64,000 nucleotides of DNA, taken from Klenkia terrae. Lineage in GTDB: Bacteria > Actinomycetota > Actinomycetes > Mycobacteriales > Geodermatophilaceae. The notes under the pieces are model-generated. The model saw only the letters and a list, made by a program, of their open reading frames with translations, ran no database searches and was not told the DNA's origin. This document shows positions 52,042 to 61,333 of the stretch, piece by piece (the first letter of the stretch is position 1; every line of letters begins with the position of its first letter). The stretch covers positions 3,487,565-3,551,564 of the forward strand of contig NZ_UEXK01000004.1 of the NCBI RefSeq assembly GCF_900491935.1, written 5' to 3'. Made by a program: the position numbers and the translations under genes.

Positions 52042-52739
52042 CTGCGCAACGCTGCCACATCTCCCTGCACCTCGACGCCTGACCCGGATCTCCGCGGGCG
52101 GCCCTGCCCCGCCGGCCGCCCGGGTCCTGCGCTCGGCCGAGGGCCGGGCCGGGCCGCGGTACAGGTCCTCATAGGTGCCTTCGGGCGTCCCTCGGCCTTG
52201 TCTTGGTGACTGCGGTCGTCCGCGGCCTTGCCCGTGCGCCGGTCATCGAGCCCGTCCGTGCCGCCGGGGGCCTCCGTCCTTGGTCTCGTCCTCGCCTGGA
52301 CTCCGCCCCCGGTCGCGCCCCGTTCGCTGAGGGAGCCAGCGGCCCTGGTCATGCTCCGGTCGCTGCGGATGCCCGCGGCCTTGCTCATGCCCCGGTCGCT
52401 GCGGGCGCCCGCAGCCTTGTTCATGCCCCGGGTCCCTGCCCGAGTCCGCTGCCGTCGAGCCGTTGTCCCGGTGCCCCGTCCTCGCGTGGTCCGTCTTGTC
52501 GATGCTCTCTGGCCCGGGCCATCGTGCCGGGGGGCTGCCGCCGGTCGCAGGTCCTGGACCGGCGCCGGCGCCAGCTCTGCACCTCTCAACCCGGCGGAGG
52601 CTCCGCGCGAACCACTCTCGGCGCAGAGCCACCGAACCCCTTCGATCACCCCCGGTGAGGGGTTCCGAACACAGAATTAGCTGGTCAGCGGCCCGTTCTG
52701 CAGCCCGTTTCTGTCAGACCCCTCTGGTGGACTAGGTCC
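52042..52739. other. 698-base region without an assignable gene
   Basis: Between the divergent cofC and HNH genes. Several reading frames stay open on both strands, none with a recognisable domain or good ribosome site, and their composition is Pro/Arg/Ala-rich as expected from GC bias. It holds the 36-bp tandem repeat at 52339-52446. A decayed or very divergent gene cannot be excluded. Confidence 0.5.
52339..52446. repeat. Three tandem 36-bp units
   Basis: Units at 52339-52374, 52375-52410 and 52411-52446. The first two differ at five positions; the third keeps its first half and then diverges. The period is a multiple of three. Confidence 0.8.
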
Positions 52740-54455
52740 ATGACAGCGACGGCGCGACGGTTCCGGGTGGAGGTGACCCCCTACGTCACCGCCGTCCCCG
52801 TCGACGCCGCGCCGGTCCCGCGGCTGACCGAGCTCGCGGCCGCCGCCGGGCTCTCCGGTACCGAGCTCGATGCGGAGCTGGCGTCGGTGCAGAAGCAGAT
52901 GTCGGCCCTGGCCGCGTACCGCGCCGGCCTGATCGAGCGCAAAGCCACCCTGGGCGCCCGCCAGCCCCTCCCGTTCGCGCCAGGCGCCCGGACCGACACC
53001 CGCCCCGACGCCGACCCGGACCTCGACCCCTCGGTCCAAGCCGCTGACGACTTCCTGCCCGATGAGGTCGCGGTGCTGCTGAACATGTCCGTCGGGTCGG
53101 CCCGGTACCTGGTCGACGACGACCTCACCCTGGTCCGGCAGTTCCCGGCGGTCTGGGAGGCGTTGGCTGATCAGCGGATCGACGAGACCCGCGCCAAGGC
53201 GATCGTGCGGGCGTTGCGCTACCAGGCCCGGTCGTGGGGCGGCCCGGTCGACGACGCGATCGTCGATGCCGTCGCCGCGCGCGGGGTGGCGTGGGCCGCG
53301 GCTGGGTGCGCGCCGTCGACGTTGCGGGACCGGCTCGAGGCCGCGCTGATCGCTGCTGACCCTGCGGCGGCGGACCGGCGGCGCGAGTTGCGCAAGCGGG
53401 AGGCCGGGGGGCGGGTGCAGGGGACGGGCGACGGCCTGGCCGACGTGCGGGTGGCCGGGATGGAGGCTGCGACCGCGAAGCTGGTGAAGGCACAACTGGC
53501 GGCGTTCGCGCGGGAGCGCAAGGCCGACGGTGACGACCGCCGGGCCGGGGAGATCGAGACCGAACTGGTGGCGACCCTCATCACCCGCCCCTGGGAAGCC
53601 CAGGACCCCGCGGTCGCTCACGTGACCATCAACGCCGACCTCGCCGACCTCCTCCCCGACGCCCCGGCGGAGGCCGACTCGGCAACAGCCGAGGGCACCG
53701 TTCCCAGCGACGACGCGGCCAATGACGGAGCGGCCGAGGACGAAGAGGCCGAAGAAGAGGCGCCCGAAGAAGAGGCGGCCGACGCCGACGCCGACGCCGA
53801 GCCGGCAACGCGGGACCCAAGGCCCTCGGGGGACCAGGCACGCCAGGACACCCCGGCCCGCGGCGGCAGTCGGGTAGGGCACGTCGGCGGGCTACCGGTG
53901 ACCCCGGCCGCGGTTCGGTCGCTGCTGCAACGGATCGATGCCCTCGGCCTGACGCACCCCGACGGCGGAGACCTCGACCTCACCATCACCGGCGAGCGCG
54001 GCCGACTGCTCGCCGTCGCCACCCCCGAGGAGCTGGTCGCCGCTGCGAAGGGCGGGCGTGGACTCGGACCGCCACCACCGGCACCTGGCTACACACCGAC
54101 CGCCGCCCAGTACCGGTACCTGCGCGCCCGCGACCGGCACTGCCGCTTCCCCGGCTGCCGACAAGTCGCCCGCGCCTGCGACGCCGACCACGTCATCCCC
54201 TACGACCACCACGACCCCGAACGCGGTGGACCGACCTGCGTCAGCAACCTGGCCATGCTCTGCCGACGGCACCACCGCCTCAAGACCCACGCGCTCGGCT
54301 GGCGGTTCGCCATCGACCCCGACGGCACCCTGCACGTCACCACCCCCGGCGGCACCACCCGCACGACCAGGCCCCCGGCGATGGGCGAGGTCCTCGACCT
54401 GCTCGACGAGCCGCGACCGCCCTACGACCCCGCCGCAGACCCACCGCCGTTCTGA
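52740..54455 (+). CDS. HNH endonuclease-domain protein, DUF222 / 13E12 repeat family
   Basis: A 571-residue protein. The DUF222 region (about 20-280) includes FLPDEVAVLLNMSVGSARYLV and RIDETRAKAIVRAL, typical of 13E12 (REP13E12) proteins. An acidic insert rich in Asp, Glu and Ala (about 318-355) is followed by a second conserved block, then the HNH nuclease domain: C468 and C473 (CRFPGC), D483-H484 (ADHVIPY), an Asn in VSNLAMLC with C508, and H511-H512. These families are multicopy in Actinobacteria and often linked to mobile or repeated DNA; a biological role is not established. Codons near the 3' end use C-ending choices like neighbours, so recent transfer is not obvious. ATG start with no clear ribosome site. 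Confidence 0.85.
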   Translation: MTATARRFRVEVTPYVTAVPVDAAPVPRLTELAAAAGLSGTELDAELASVQKQMSALAAYRAGLIERKATLGARQPLPFAPGARTDTRPDADPDLDPSVQAADDFLPDEVAVLLNMSVGSARYLVDDDLTLVRQFPAVWEALADQRIDETRAKAIVRALRYQARSWGGPVDDAIVDAVAARGVAWAAAGCAPSTLRDRLEAALIAADPAAADRRRELRKREAGGRVQGTGDGLADVRVAGMEAATAKLVKAQLAAFARERKADGDDRRAGEIETELVATLITRPWEAQDPAVAHVTINADLADLLPDAPAEADSATAEGTVPSDDAANDGAAEDEEAEEEAPEEEAADADADAEPATRDPRPSGDQARQDTPARGGSRVGHVGGLPVTPAAVRSLLQRIDALGLTHPDGGDLDLTITGERGRLLAVATPEELVAAAKGGRGLGPPPPAPGYTPTAAQYRYLRARDRHCRFPGCRQVARACDADHVIPYDHHDPERGGPTCVSNLAMLCRRHHRLKTHALGWRFAIDPDGTLHVTTPGGTTRTTRPPAMGEVLDLLDEPRPPYDPAADPPPF

Positions 54456-54482
54456 CCTGCGCGGGCCGAGATCGGCCGCGAC

Positions 54483-54522
54483 CGGCCCGGCGGCCCGGCG
54501 GCCCGGCGGCCCGGCGGCCCGG
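54483..54522. repeat. Five perfect tandem copies of CGGCCCGG
   Basis: An 8-bp microsatellite just after the HNH gene. Eight is not a multiple of three, so it is probably non-coding; length could vary by slippage. Confidence 0.85.
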
Positions 54523-54579
54523 GTGCAGCGTTCACCGTTCGTCGTGCTGCTGTTCCCTGCCGAGCACCTCGGCCAGCCC

Positions 54580-54585
54580 TAGGGT
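54580..54585 (+). promoter_or_regulatory. Leaderless-type -10 box (TAGGGT)
   Basis: TAGGGT is followed by 6 bases and the ATG at 54592. Confidence 0.5.
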
Positions 54586-54591
54586 CGGAAC

Positions 54592-54798
54592 ATGATCCCG
54601 GTGGGGGAGCTCGTCGTGACGGGCGTCGTCGTGCTGGTCCTGGTGGTCGTCGGCGCACTGCTCCTGCGTCGGGCGGTGCGGCGCCGGCGGGAGGGCTGGT
54701 ACGCCGCCGACGGCGACGGCCCGGCCTCCGACACCCGCGGCGCGGTCAACCGCAGCAGCTGGATGCTCGGCGGCGGAGGTGGTGGCGGGGGCGGCTGA
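54592..54798 (+). CDS. Small single-helix membrane protein with a poly-Gly end
   Basis: A 68-residue protein: one transmembrane helix (about 5-25), a basic stop-transfer stretch (RRAVRRRREGWY), a short polar part and nine consecutive Gly at the C-terminus. No family recognised. The leaderless box gives it a promoter of its own, which supports it as a real gene. Confidence 0.55.
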   Translation: MIPVGELVVTGVVVLVLVVVGALLLRRAVRRRREGWYAADGDGPASDTRGAVNRSSWMLGGGGGGGGG

Positions 54799-54807
54799 CC
54801 GTCGGGG

Positions 54808-55113
54808 TCAGTCGAACTGCGCGGCGTGCAGCGCAGCACCCGCCGGGGACAGGAACCAGGCCAGCAGCCCCAGCGCCACGGCCGCCACGACGACGTGCAC
54901 CACCACCGTGCCGCGCCCGACGGAGCCGCCGCCGAGCCGCGCGGCCGACAGCAGCGCAGTCCCGCTCAGCACCAGCGCGACGAGTGCCCCCAGCAGGGCC
55001 AGCGCGGGGGAGACGAGGTCCAGGACCCGGCCCTCGGTCTGCAGCAGCCCCTCACCGCGCACCCACGGCAGCACGACCGCCCACCCGTACACCGCGGCCG
55101 GCACCAGCAGCAC
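54808..55113 (-). CDS. Small membrane protein, start uncertain
   Basis: At least 101 residues with three hydrophobic helices (about 1-18, 30-55, 68-90). The frame is open for 22 more codons upstream to a TGA and reads like a normal Pro/Arg-rich N-terminus, but contains no ATG, GTG or TTG. Either the first helix really starts at GTG 55113 or a one-base error separates the gene from the GTG near 55183. No family recognised. Confidence 0.5.
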   Translation of the reverse strand: MLLVPAAVYGWAVVLPWVRGEGLLQTEGRVLDLVSPALALLGALVALVLSGTALLSAARLGGGSVGRGTVVVHVVVAAVALGLLAWFLSPAGAALHAAQFD

Positions 55114-55263
55114 GGCGGCGGCGACCGCGGCCCGTCGGCGGGGAGGTGCGGGCGGGCGCCGGGCTCTCCCGGAGGGCGGTCACGGGCACAACGTGCTGGC
55201 CCACCCGGCGCGCGTCAACCCCCGTGCGACCTGGTCCGGTGGTTGACGGGGCAAACTGACCGG

Positions 55264-56070
55264 GTGAGTCCTGACGCCGTCCCCGGTCCGGGGAGTTCCT
55301 GGCCGCGGCGACGGTGGCGGCCGCGGCCGAAGCTGGACTGGGCGCTGACGATGTGCCTGCTCGTCGTGTGGCCGGTCTGCGGCCTGATCTACGACCTCCG
55401 CCTCCGGCACGCCGAGCGCATCCCGGCCACCGGCGGGGTCCTCCTGGTCGCCAACCACGTCTCGGTCCTGGACCCGCTGGCCTGCGCGATGCTGGTCTAC
55501 GATGCCGGCCGGGTCCCGCGCTTCCTGGCCAAGTCCGCGGTGTTCACCGGCCTGGCCGGCACCATCCTGCGCGCCGCCGGCCAGATCCCGGTCTACCGCG
55601 GCACCTCGGCCGCGCAGTCCTCGATGAGCGCCGCCGAGCAGGCCCTGGCCGCCGGCGAGGTCGTGATCATCTACCCGGAGGGCTCCGTCACCCGGGACCC
55701 CGACTGGTGGCCCATGCAGCCGCGCACCGGCGCCGCCCGTCTGGCCCTCACCACCGACGCCGTCGTCGTCCCGCTCGCCCAGTGGGGCCCGCAGCGGGTG
55801 CACGACTACCACGCGAAGAAGCTGCACCTGCGGCTGCGCACCCGCGCCGACTACCTGGTGGGGGAGCCGGTCGAGATCGCCGACCTGCGGGACCAGGTGC
55901 GCACCGGCCGCCCGCTGTCGGCCGAGCTGCTCCAGCTGACCACCGACCGGCTCATGGGCCGGGTCCGCGACCAGCTCGGCGAGATCCGCGGCACCACGCC
56001 CCCGGTCGCGATCCACCCGCGGCCCGGCCGCACCCCGGGCGACCTGCCCGGCGCGGCGGGCGCCGCGTGA
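55264..56070 (+). CDS. 1-acyl-glycerol-3-phosphate acyltransferase family protein (PlsC-like)
   Basis: A 268-residue membrane-associated acyltransferase. One hydrophobic helix (about 28-45) precedes the catalytic NHVSVLDP (HX4D, about 64-71); [17 protein letters not shown] and [11 protein letters not shown] are blocks II to IV. It should acylate lysophosphatidate or a related acceptor in phospholipid synthesis. Coupling to gpsA by GTGA, which makes the glycerol-3-phosphate backbone, fits. The GTG at 55264 follows CAAACT by six bases; an inverted repeat GTCAACC/GGTTGAC (55214-55220 with 55241-55247) is a possible operator. Confidence 0.88.
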   Translation: MSPDAVPGPGSSWPRRRWRPRPKLDWALTMCLLVVWPVCGLIYDLRLRHAERIPATGGVLLVANHVSVLDPLACAMLVYDAGRVPRFLAKSAVFTGLAGTILRAAGQIPVYRGTSAAQSSMSAAEQALAAGEVVIIYPEGSVTRDPDWWPMQPRTGAARLALTTDAVVVPLAQWGPQRVHDYHAKKLHLRLRTRADYLVGEPVEIADLRDQVRTGRPLSAELLQLTTDRLMGRVRDQLGEIRGTTPPVAIHPRPGRTPGDLPGAAGAA

Positions 56071-57062
56071 CCCGCGCCGCGGTGCTGAGCGCGGGCAGCT
56101 GGGGGACGACGTTCGCCAAGGTGCTCGCCGACGCCGGTTCCGACGTCACCCTGCACGCCCGCCGTCCCGAGCTCGCCCGGGCCATCACCGCCGACCGGGT
56201 GAACGCCGACTACCTGCCCGGCATCACGCTGCCCGATCGCCTCCGCGCCACCGACGACCCGGCCGAGGCCCTGGACGGCGCCGACGTCGTCGTCCTCAGC
56301 ATCCCGTCGCAGTCGCTGCGGGAGAACCTCTCCGCCTGGGCACCGCTGATCCCTCCCGGCGCCACGCTGCTGTCGCTCATGAAGGGCATCGAGCTGGGGA
56401 GCACCCGGCGGATGAGCGAGGTCATCTGCGAGGTCACCGGCGCCTCGGCGGACCGGGTCGCGGTGCTCAGCGGTCCCAACCTGGCCCGCGAGATCGCCGA
56501 GGAGCAGCCGGCGGCCACCGTCATCGCCTGCTCGGACACCGACCGCGCCGAGGCGCTGCAGGCGGCCTGCCACACCCGCTACTTCCGGCCCTACACCAAC
56601 CCCGACGTCGTGGGCTGCGAGCTGGGCGGCGCGGTGAAGAACGTCATCGCCCTGGCCGCCGGCGTCGCCGAGGGGCTCGGCTTCGGCGACAACACCCGCG
56701 CCTCGCTGATCACCCGTGGGCTGGCCGAGACCATGCGGCTGGGCCTGGCCCTGGGCGCGGACCCGCTGACCTTCTCCGGGCTGGCCGGGCTCGGCGACCT
56801 GGTGGCCACCTGCTCCTCGCCGCTGTCGCGCAACCGCACGTTCGGCGAGCACCTGGGCCAGGGCATGAGCCTGGAGGAGACGATCGCGGCCACCCGGCAG
56901 ACCGCCGAGGGCGTCAAGTCCTGCCGGTCGGTCCTGGACCTGGCCCGGGCGCACGGCGTCGACGTGCCGATCACCGAGGCCGTCGTCCGGGTGTGCCACG
57001 AAGGGGAGTCCCCGGCCCAGATGGTCCGGGAGATCATGAGCAGGGAGGCGAAGTCCGAGTGA
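56067..57062 (+). CDS. gpsA: Glycerol-3-phosphate dehydrogenase (NAD(P)+)
   Basis: A 331-residue enzyme that reduces dihydroxyacetone phosphate for phospholipid synthesis. Cofactor loop [11 protein letters not shown] (GxGxxG-like, about 7-17, with Ser in place of the first Gly), SGPNLAREI, and the catalytic Lys in [13 protein letters not shown]; the C-terminal domain has [17 protein letters not shown]. Normal length. Overlaps the genes on both sides by four bases, joining lipid-precursor synthesis to an amino-acid lyase and ddl region. Confidence 0.95.
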   Translation: MTRAAVLSAGSWGTTFAKVLADAGSDVTLHARRPELARAITADRVNADYLPGITLPDRLRATDDPAEALDGADVVVLSIPSQSLRENLSAWAPLIPPGATLLSLMKGIELGSTRRMSEVICEVTGASADRVAVLSGPNLAREIAEEQPAATVIACSDTDRAEALQAACHTRYFRPYTNPDVVGCELGGAVKNVIALAAGVAEGLGFGDNTRASLITRGLAETMRLGLALGADPLTFSGLAGLGDLVATCSSPLSRNRTFGEHLGQGMSLEETIAATRQTAEGVKSCRSVLDLARAHGVDVPITEAVVRVCHEGESPAQMVREIMSREAKSE

Positions 57063-58189
57063 GCTGGTCCGACGGCACCCGCGTGGTCCGCGGTGGTGAC
57101 GAGCCCCCGATCCCGGGCACCCCGCTGCGGCCCAGCCCCGTCTTCGCCGCCCCGTACCACCTGGGCGAGGACCCCTACGCCGCCGACTTCTACGCCCGGC
57201 CCGGGCACCCCACGCTGCGCGTGTTCGAGGAGGCCGTCGGCGACCTGGACGGCGGGGACTGCCTGGCCTTCGCCACCGGCATGGCCGCCATCAGCGCGGC
57301 GATGTTCGCCGTCCTCCGGGCCGGTGACCGGGTGGTCATCCCCAGCGACGGCTACTACCAGACCCGCGCCCTGGGCGACGGCGAGCTGGCCCGGTTCGGC
57401 GTCGTGGTCGAGCAGGTGCCCACCCTGGAGATCGCCGACGCGGCCGCCCGCGGGGACCTGGACGGCGCCGCCTTGGTGCTGCTGGAGACGCCGTCCAACC
57501 CCGAGCTCGACGTCTGCGACATCGCCGCCGTGGCCGCCGCGACCCGGGCGACCGGCGCGGTCCTGGCCGTGGACAACACCACCGCCACCCCGCTGGGCCA
57601 GCGGCCGCTCGCGCTGGGCGCCGACCTCACCATCGGCGCGGACACCAAGGCGCTGACCGGCCACAGCGACCTGCTGATGGGGCACGTGTCCACCGCCCGC
57701 ACCGACCGCGGCCGTGAGCTGCAGACCCGGCTCAAGGCGTGGCGGGACCGCACCGGCAACGGGCCGGGTGCCTTCGACGCCTGGCTGGCCCACCGGTCGA
57801 TGAGCACCCTGGACCTCCGGCTGACCCGGCAGGCCACCACCGCGGCCGCCGTCGCCGAGCTGCTGGCCGACCACCCGGCCGCCACCGGGGTCCGCTGGCC
57901 CGGACGGCCGGGGGACCCCTCCCACGAGATCGCCGCCCGGCAGATGCTCCGGATGAACGGCGTGGTGTCGGCGACCCTGGCCGACGAGGCCGCCGTGCAC
58001 GCCCTGGTCCGGCACAGCCGGCTGTGGCTGGCGGCCACCAGCTTCGGCGGCGTGCACTCCACCGTCGACCGCCGCGCGCAGTGGGGCGGGGACGCCGTCG
58101 CCGACGGGTTCGTGCGGTTCTCCTGCGGCATCGAGGACACCGCCGACCTGGTTGCCGACCTGACCACCGCCTTGGACGCCCTGGTCTGA
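57059..58189 (+). CDS. Cys/Met-metabolism PLP enzyme (cystathionine gamma-lyase-like)
   Basis: A 376-residue fold-type I enzyme. [19 protein letters not shown], the [18 protein letters not shown] segment and the PLP lysine in [14 protein letters not shown] (K197) place it in the cystathionine gamma-lyase/synthase family. It is shorter in the loop regions than MetB. A cystathionine gamma-lyase annotation is common for this gene beside gpsA and ddl in Actinobacteria, but substrate choice is uncertain. Coupled to gpsA by GTGA. Confidence 0.82.
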   Translation: MSWSDGTRVVRGGDEPPIPGTPLRPSPVFAAPYHLGEDPYAADFYARPGHPTLRVFEEAVGDLDGGDCLAFATGMAAISAAMFAVLRAGDRVVIPSDGYYQTRALGDGELARFGVVVEQVPTLEIADAAARGDLDGAALVLLETPSNPELDVCDIAAVAAATRATGAVLAVDNTTATPLGQRPLALGADLTIGADTKALTGHSDLLMGHVSTARTDRGRELQTRLKAWRDRTGNGPGAFDAWLAHRSMSTLDLRLTRQATTAAAVAELLADHPAATGVRWPGRPGDPSHEIAARQMLRMNGVVSATLADEAAVHALVRHSRLWLAATSFGGVHSTVDRRAQWGGDAVADGFVRFSCGIEDTADLVADLTTALDALV

Positions 58190-58199
58190 CCCCGGCCGA

Positions 58200-58205
58200 T
58201 AGGGT
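58200..58205 (+). promoter_or_regulatory. Leaderless-type -10 box (TAGGGT) for ddl
   Basis: TAGGGT is followed by 8 bases and the ATG at 58214. Confidence 0.5.
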
Positions 58206-58213
58206 CCGGGGCG

Positions 58214-59329
58214 ATGACCGAGACACGCAGGACCAGGGTCGCCGTCGTCTTCGGCGGGCGCAGCGCGGAGCACGCGATCTCCTGCGTCTCCGCCGGCAGC
58301 GTGATGGCCGCGCTCGACCCCGAGCGCTACGAGGTGGTCCCGGTCGGGATCACCCGCGAGGGCGGCTGGGTGCTGCACGACGGCTCCCCGCTGGCCATCT
58401 CCGGCGGCCGGCTGCCCGAGGTCACCGGCGGGACGGCGGTGTCCCTGGTCGGCGACCCGGCCGGCCGCGGGCTGTCGGTGCTGGAGCCGGGCGAGGCGTT
58501 CGGCCGGCTGACCGACGTCGACGTGGTGTTCCCGGTGCTGCACGGCGCCTACGGCGAGGACGGCACCATCCAGGGCCTGCTGGAGATGAGCGGGCTGCCC
58601 TACGTGGGCTCCGGCGTCTTCGCCTCGGCGGCGTCCATGGACAAGGAGTTCACCAAGAAGCTGCTCACCGCGGCCGGCATCACCCAGGGCGACCACGTCG
58701 TGCTGCGCGACGCCGCGGGGGCGCTCACCACCGACCCGTCGGCGCTGTCGGCCAGCCAGCGCGAGCGGCTGGGGCTGCCGGTGTTCGTCAAGCCCTCGCG
58801 GGCCGGGTCCAGCATCGGCATCACCAAGGTCTCGGACTGGGCGGACTTCGACGCCGCCGTGGCCACCGCCGCCGCCGTGGACACCAAGGTCGTCGTGGAG
58901 GCCGCCGTCCCCGGCCGCGAGGTGGAGTGCGGCGTCCTCGCCGCCGTCGGGGGCGGGTTGCCCGACACCAGCCTGCCCGCGGAGATCCGGCTCAAGGCCG
59001 GCGTCGACTGGTACGACTTCGACGCCAAGTACCTCGACGACGCCGTCGACTTCGACGTGCCCGCCGACCTGACGCCCGAGCAGACCGCCGCCGTGCAGGA
59101 GGTCTCCCGCCGGGCCTACCTCGCGCTGGACTGCCGCGGCCTGGCCCGGGTGGACTTCTTCCTCGGCACCGACCCGGTCACCGGCGCCGACCAGCTGGTG
59201 GTCAACGAGGTCAACACCATGCCCGGCTTCACGCCCATCTCGATGTTCCCGCGCATGTGGGCGGCCTCCGGCGTCACCTACCCCGAGCTGGTCGACCGGC
59301 TCGTCGCCGGCGCCCTCGCCCAGGGGTGA
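58214..59329 (+). CDS. ddl: D-alanine--D-alanine ligase
   Basis: A 371-residue ATP-grasp enzyme that makes the D-Ala-D-Ala end of peptidoglycan precursors. [20 protein letters not shown] (N-terminal), [20 protein letters not shown], the ATP loop [25 protein letters not shown] metal region (here [10 protein letters not shown]) and [17 protein letters not shown] are standard. Normal length. ATG eight bases after TAGGGT, so it is expressed apart from gpsA as well. Confidence 0.96.
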   Translation: MTETRRTRVAVVFGGRSAEHAISCVSAGSVMAALDPERYEVVPVGITREGGWVLHDGSPLAISGGRLPEVTGGTAVSLVGDPAGRGLSVLEPGEAFGRLTDVDVVFPVLHGAYGEDGTIQGLLEMSGLPYVGSGVFASAASMDKEFTKKLLTAAGITQGDHVVLRDAAGALTTDPSALSASQRERLGLPVFVKPSRAGSSIGITKVSDWADFDAAVATAAAVDTKVVVEAAVPGREVECGVLAAVGGGLPDTSLPAEIRLKAGVDWYDFDAKYLDDAVDFDVPADLTPEQTAAVQEVSRRAYLALDCRGLARVDFFLGTDPVTGADQLVVNEVNTMPGFTPISMFPRMWAASGVTYPELVDRLVAGALAQG

Positions 59330-59964
59330 CCCGCCGGCTCGGTCTCGTGCTGGTCGGGCTGCTGGCCACCGGGTGCTCTGCAGCGGTCCCGGGCACGGCC
59401 ACGCCGGTGGCCACCGCCAGCGTGGGGGGCCTGCCCGGCGACGCGGCCGGGCTCGGCGACCTGGTGCTCACCGACGTCCCGTCCGGCCTGCCGCGGGTCC
59501 CCGACGACGAGCTGGACCCGCCCGCCGGGCCCAAGACGCTGGACGACGTGGCCGGCTACGCCGACGACGCGCAGCGCGAGGCCGACGTGCTCACCGACTA
59601 CGGCTACCGCTGGGGCTGGGAGCGGTTCTGGCGCGAGGAGGGCGGCCTCACCTCGGTCTTCCTCGACCAGTTCGACGGGACGACGGGCGCGGCCTCCTAC
59701 GCCGCCGACCTCGCCCGCAACGACACCGACTACTACGGCGGCAACCCCGACCGCACCCCCGCGCAGCTCCCCGACGGCTGCGCCACCCTGTCGGTGGACG
59801 AGCCGGCCGAGGAGAGCGGGCTGACCGGGCCGGCCGCCTTCGCCTGGTGCGCACACGGCCCGTTCACCGTGTCGGTCGCGGTCGTCGGCGACACCTCCGA
59901 CGCCGCGCTCGCCGAGGTGGAGGACCTGGTCGACGAGCAGCTGGACCGGCTGCCCCGCGGCTGA
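59326..59964 (+). CDS. Lipoprotein of unknown function
   Basis: A 212-residue exported lipoprotein: signal [15 protein letters not shown] with the lipidated Cys at about residue 17. The mature part is acidic, with conserved-looking Trp/Tyr segments ([16 protein letters not shown], then a Cys pair) that suggest a compact domain with a disulfide. No family recognised. Coupled to ddl by GTGA, which hints at a cell-envelope role. Confidence 0.7.
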   Translation: MTRRLGLVLVGLLATGCSAAVPGTATPVATASVGGLPGDAAGLGDLVLTDVPSGLPRVPDDELDPPAGPKTLDDVAGYADDAQREADVLTDYGYRWGWERFWREEGGLTSVFLDQFDGTTGAASYAADLARNDTDYYGGNPDRTPAQLPDGCATLSVDEPAEESGLTGPAAFAWCAHGPFTVSVAVVGDTSDAALAEVEDLVDEQLDRLPRG

Positions 59965-59978
59965 GCGGGGCGGAACGG

Positions 59979-60362
59979 TCAGCCCAGCGAGACCCCGTCC
60001 AGGTAGTGCCAGCGACCGGCCACCTTGGTGAACCGGCTGTGCTCGTGCTGGGCGTCCCGCCCCCCGTCGGCGCGGTAGGAGGCGCGGAACTCCACGGTGC
60101 CCTCGGCCGCCAGCAGGCCGCCGCCCTCGACGGCCAGCACGTCCAGGCCCAGCCAGCGGGTGTCCCCGTCGAGGTCCAGCGACGGCGGTCGGGTGTCGGG
60201 GTGCCAGGTCGCCAGCAGGTACGCAGCGTCGCCGACGACGAAGGCGCTGTAGCGCGAGCGCATGAGCTGCTCGGCGGTGCCCGCCGCGGCGGTCCCGTCG
60301 TGCAGCCGGCCGCAGCACTCGCCGTAGGTGAGCCCGGTCCCGCAGGGACAGCGCTGGGTCAC
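59979..60362 (-). CDS. YchJ-family (UPF0225) SEC-C motif protein
   Basis: A 127-residue protein. The N-terminal zinc-binding SEC-C motif is RCPCGTGLTYGECCGRLHDG (about 4-23) and is followed by SRYSAFVVGDAAYLLATWHP, the UPF0225 signature; the C-terminal half is an NTF2-like fold. Function not established. It starts at GTG overlapping the DUF3515 stop (GTGA), last in a three-gene minus-strand operon. Confidence 0.85.
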   Translation of the reverse strand: MTQRCPCGTGLTYGECCGRLHDGTAAAGTAEQLMRSRYSAFVVGDAAYLLATWHPDTRPPSLDLDGDTRWLGLDVLAVEGGGLLAAEGTVEFRASYRADGGRDAQHEHSRFTKVAGRWHYLDGVSLG

Positions 60363-61006
60363 CGGGGCTGCGGCTCGGCGTACGGGATCGCCCCGGCGAT
60401 GACCGGGCTCAGCAGGGTGGGGATGGACCCGTCCTGGCTGGCCGGCACCGAGATCTCCACCGGGACCGTGCGGTCGACCGCGGTCCACACGTTGACCGTG
60501 GGGTCGGTGGTGTCGACGAACCACTGGACGCCGTTGACCTGGATCAGCTGGGGCCCACCCACGACGAACCCGGCCGGGGCGTCGGCGCCGCAGATCAGCA
60601 CCTGCGCCGGGTCGCCCCAGGCGTGGGCGTAGGGCGAGTCCGAGTCGACACGTCGACTCGTCGACCCGGCCAGCTCCAAGGGGAGCTGGCTCATCAGCGC
60701 GGGGCAGGCGGCGTCGGCCTCGGGCGTGATCGGCGGGGTCTCCACCTCGACCGGGCTCTCATCGCGCTGGGTCGGGGTGGCCCCCGAGACGTCGGCCGCG
60801 GCATCGTCGTCCGAGCTGCCCGGGCCGAGGACCCGGATCAGCACCAGCAGCACGATGACCACCGGCACGGCGACCGCGGTGGCCACGATCGCCGCCCGCC
60901 GGACCGGGTCCGGCGGGGCCGGGGCGTCGATGCTCTCGGCCTCGACGGTGTCGGTGCTGTCGGCGCTGTCGGGCTCGGTGGTGCCCGGGTCGGGCTGGTC
61001 GCTCAG
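60359..61006 (-). CDS. DUF3515-family membrane protein, probable CTG start
   Basis: About 215 residues. An acidic Asp/Thr/Ala-rich cytoplasmic part (about 1-38), one transmembrane helix (VAVPVVIVLLVLI) and an extracytoplasmic DUF3515 domain with CPALMSQLPLELAG, AHAWGDP and CGADAP. The first ATG/GTG/TTG in frame is GTG 60886, which would start inside the helix. The open frame begins upstream; a CTG at 61006 has GAGG eight bases before it and lies 11 bases from the lrp-like stop, so CTG is my preferred start. DUF3515 is conserved near ddl and thiL in Actinobacteria; function unknown. Confidence 0.75.
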   Translation of the reverse strand: MSDQPDPGTTEPDSADSTDTVEAESIDAPAPPDPVRRAAIVATAVAVPVVIVLLVLIRVLGPGSSDDDAAADVSGATPTQRDESPVEVETPPITPEADAACPALMSQLPLELAGSTSRRVDSDSPYAHAWGDPAQVLICGADAPAGFVVGGPQLIQVNGVQWFVDTTDPTVNVWTAVDRTVPVEISVPASQDGSIPTLLSPVIAGAIPYAEPQPR

Positions 61007-61016
61007 CGGACCGGCC

Positions 61017-61250
61017 TCAGAGGTTGACGACGGGGCAGGTCAGCGTGCGGGTGATCCCGTCGACCGACTGCACCCGCGCGACGACCAGGCGACCGAGCTC
61101 GTCGACCGAGCCGGCCTCGGCGCGCACGATCACGTCGTAGGGGCCGGTGACGTCCTCGGCCTTGGTGACGCCGTCGATCCCGCTGATGGTCTGGGCGACC
61201 GCGGCGGCCTTGCCGACCTCGGTCTGGATCAGGATGTAGGCGTGGACCAC
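61017..61250 (-). CDS. Stand-alone Lrp/AsnC ligand-binding domain protein
   Basis: A 77-residue protein consisting only of the RAM/Lrp effector domain (AYILIQTEVGKAAAVAQTIS, GPYDVIVRAEAGSVDELGRL, TRTLTCPVV). The DNA-binding helix-turn-helix of full Lrp is missing, so it may bind amino acids or partner with full Lrp proteins and not act as a repressor itself. GTG start with GAGGAGGG eight bases upstream. First gene of the operon with DUF3515 and YchJ; divergent from thiL. Confidence 0.85.
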   Translation of the reverse strand: MVHAYILIQTEVGKAAAVAQTISGIDGVTKAEDVTGPYDVIVRAEAGSVDELGRLVVARVQSVDGITRTLTCPVVNL

Positions 61251-61333
61251 TGGAGAACCCTCCTCGGGCAGGGCGGCGCTGCCGCCGGACGGCGGCCTGG
61301 ACGGCAACGTACCCCAGCGACCGGGAGCGCCCG

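Noticed and set aside
52203..52680. Three overlapping frames (both strands) in the gap before the HNH gene
   Set aside because: All encode the 36-bp repeat in one form or another and none has a domain or a good start; no single one can be preferred.
61251..61333. Thiamine-pyrophosphate riboswitch before thiL
   Set aside because: The gap is only 83 bases and shows no THI-box sequence.
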